Assembly: GCF_035270045.1 (NCBI RefSeq) | Contig: NZ_DATFIP010000060.1 | Coordinates: forward strand, 1 to 33,150 | Direction: 5' to 3' | DNA from: Salibaculum sp035270045 | Lineage (GTDB): Bacteria; Pseudomonadota; Alphaproteobacteria; Rhodobacterales; Rhodobacteraceae | DNA length: 33,150 nucleotides | Shown: in pieces, positions 31,936 to 33,150 of the stretch | Layout: every line of letters starts with the position of its first letter | How positions within the stretch are numbered: position 1 is the stretch's first letter | Program-made: the position numbers and the translations under genes | The notes under the pieces: generated by a model | What the model was told of the DNA's origin: nothing | The model's input: the letters and a program-made list of their open reading frames with translations, nothing else | The model's database searches: none

Positions 31936-32629
31936 TTTCATGATTTTGCGATGTGAAGTCTGCTTAACCTGAAAACGACATTTGGTTTCAGTGGCTTGAT
32001 CGCCTTGATTTCGGCTTCACTTCAGAGGCACGGCAATGGCCAAATCAAGCACTGTGCTCTCAAGTGAGACGTGGCCGTTTTTGTATATTCCAAGGACAGG
32101 GCAGGTAAATCAGCGCCGGTTTGATTAAATCCGACTGGCATCTCGTTCAGGGCAGAAGTCATGGGCCATAGCAGCCCGTGGATAGCTTCGACGCGGTGGA
32201 AGAGCCAAATTCGAACGGGTCGACGGGTTGGACAATCGCCGCTGACCTGGACCCATAGGGAGCATTTCGTCAGCAGAGGCTTAGAAGGCTACTGCTCAGA
32301 TCGGACATGGCACCGCATGCACGGGACACTTCAGGACCAGCAAAATCCGGCGCGTTTCAGGGGCTATGCCGACAGGAAGTCAGACAATGTCCGGGGTTAA
32401 TCGCTACGGCTTCCAGAGAACGAGTAAAAACGGTTGGGGACACAGACCGCATACATCGTACCAAGATACACATGGACAAACGGATATTGGGAAAGTTTCA
32501 AGATCTCGACTGCGAGACGAATTGTCCAACGGTGACGTCTCCACGCCCTTTATGGAACGCGATCAGCTACCGTGGCGGAGATGATGGGAGCGTAGCACCG
32601 TCGAGAGATACTCACTATGTTTCTTACTA
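31936..32629. other. Gene-poor region between tRNA-Ala and the rRNA operon end
   Basis: About 690 bases with no gene I can support. Open frames at 32161-32400 and 32307-32630 (plus) lack ribosome binding sites, family motifs and the GC-rich codon pattern of the neighbours. The DNA is less GC-rich than the coding regions. No tRNA, clear terminator or inverted repeat is seen. It may hold the end of the rRNA transcript or decayed mobile DNA. Confidence 0.5.
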
Positions 32630-32747
32630 GGTCTGGCAGCGACTTACTCTCCCACGTCTTAAGACGCAGTACCATCAGCGCGACGGCACTTAACGGCTGG
32701 GTTCGGAATGGATCCAGGTGTTTTGCTCGTGCTATGACCACCAGACC
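32630..32747 (-). rRNA. rrf: 5S ribosomal RNA
   Basis: On the minus strand the RNA starts GTCTGGTGG and ends GCCAGAC, which pair as helix I. The conserved loop segments CCATTCCGAACCC and GTTAAGTGCCG and the 3' half GTACTGCGTCTTAAGACG match alphaproteobacterial 5S. Ends are placed by helix I and may be off by a few bases. Confidence 0.95.
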
Positions 32748-32820
32748 GAGAAAGAAACATAGTCCAAGTCGAGTAAACTGACTTCTGAACCGTAGGAGCA
32801 GGACGAACCTTGCTTCTACT

Positions 32821-33150
32821 GGATCAAATCAAGCCTATCGGACAATTAGTACCGGTCAACTGAACGCCTTGCAGCGCTTACATCTCCGGCCTATCGACGA
32901 GGTGGTCTACCTCGGTCCTCAGGGATACCTTGTTTTGAGGGGGGCTTCCCGCTTAGATGCCTTCAGCGGTTATCCTGTCCGATCATAGCTACCCTGCACT
33001 GCTGCTGGCGCAACAACAGGTCCACCAGTGGATCGTTCACCCCGGTCCTCTCGTACTAGGGGCAACTCCTCTCAAGTATCCTACACCCACGGCAGATAGG
33101 GACCGAACTGTCTCACGACGTTCTAAACCCAGCTCACGTACCTCTTTAAA
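32821..33150 (-). rRNA. rrl: 23S ribosomal RNA, 3' end only
   Basis: The last roughly 330 bases of a 23S gene on the minus strand, continuing beyond the window. The sarcin-ricin loop is present as AGTACGAGAGGACCGG, followed by GAACGATCCACTGGTGGACC and an end near CGATAGGCTTGATTTGATCC. The gene is 73 bases from 5S, as in a normal 16S-23S-5S operon. Confidence 0.97.

Noticed and set aside
32161..32630. Overlapping plus-strand frames near the rRNA operon
   Set aside because: No ribosome binding site, no recognisable domain, and codon use unlike the genes around.

Overview
The window is high-GC DNA that reads as a chromosomal segment of an alphaproteobacterium, most likely a Rhodobacterales/Roseobacter-group organism. 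The basis is the protein types (a PstC/PstA pair with long extensions, a SoeABC-type sulfite dehydrogenase beside a taurine:pyruvate aminotransferase, a DmsC-like anchor), the rRNA and tRNA sequences, and GC-rich codon use throughout. The taxon is inferred; no search was run.

Layout. 1-1890: the 3' part of a Fic-domain gene, an initiator tRNA-fMet with a terminator, and a decayed IS66 transposase in otherwise non-coding DNA. 1889-8162 (minus): a phosphate operon pstS-pstC-pstA-pstB-phoU-phoB, with an 11-bp-phased PhoB box before pstS and a strong hairpin after it. 8367-9521 (plus): argE. 9621-12490 (minus): copA-cueR with a CueR-type promoter. 12660-21549 (plus): tpa, then a coupled pta-ackA pair, then a tightly coupled soeA-orf-orf-soeB-soeC cluster behind a GntR-like palindrome. 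21583-23375 (plus): an SMP-30 lactonase and an aldose 1-epimerase behind a LacI-like palindrome. 23368-26958 (minus): a 5-oxoprolinase/hydantoinase. 27099-31935: elongator tRNA-Met, an FAD-linked oxidase, a rhodanese plus ABM pair, an outer-membrane protein, a UspA protein, a second rhodanese, a HugZ-like protein and tRNA-Ala(CGC). 31936-32629: gene-poor DNA. 32630-33150 (minus): 5S rRNA and the 3' end of a 23S rRNA.

How the genes may work together. Tpa converts taurine to sulfoacetaldehyde. Xsc, not in this window, would release sulfite and acetyl phosphate. Pta and AckA could process acetyl phosphate, and SoeABC would oxidise sulfite to sulfate and feed electrons to quinone. The least explained part is the pair of small genes (19147-19937) between soeA and soeB. 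One is secreted and one is membrane-anchored. They are coupled to their neighbours by start/stop overlaps, look lower in GC than the flanks, and end in a C-rich 11-bp tandem repeat directly before soeB. They are the best candidates for undescribed components of a sulfite-oxidising system.
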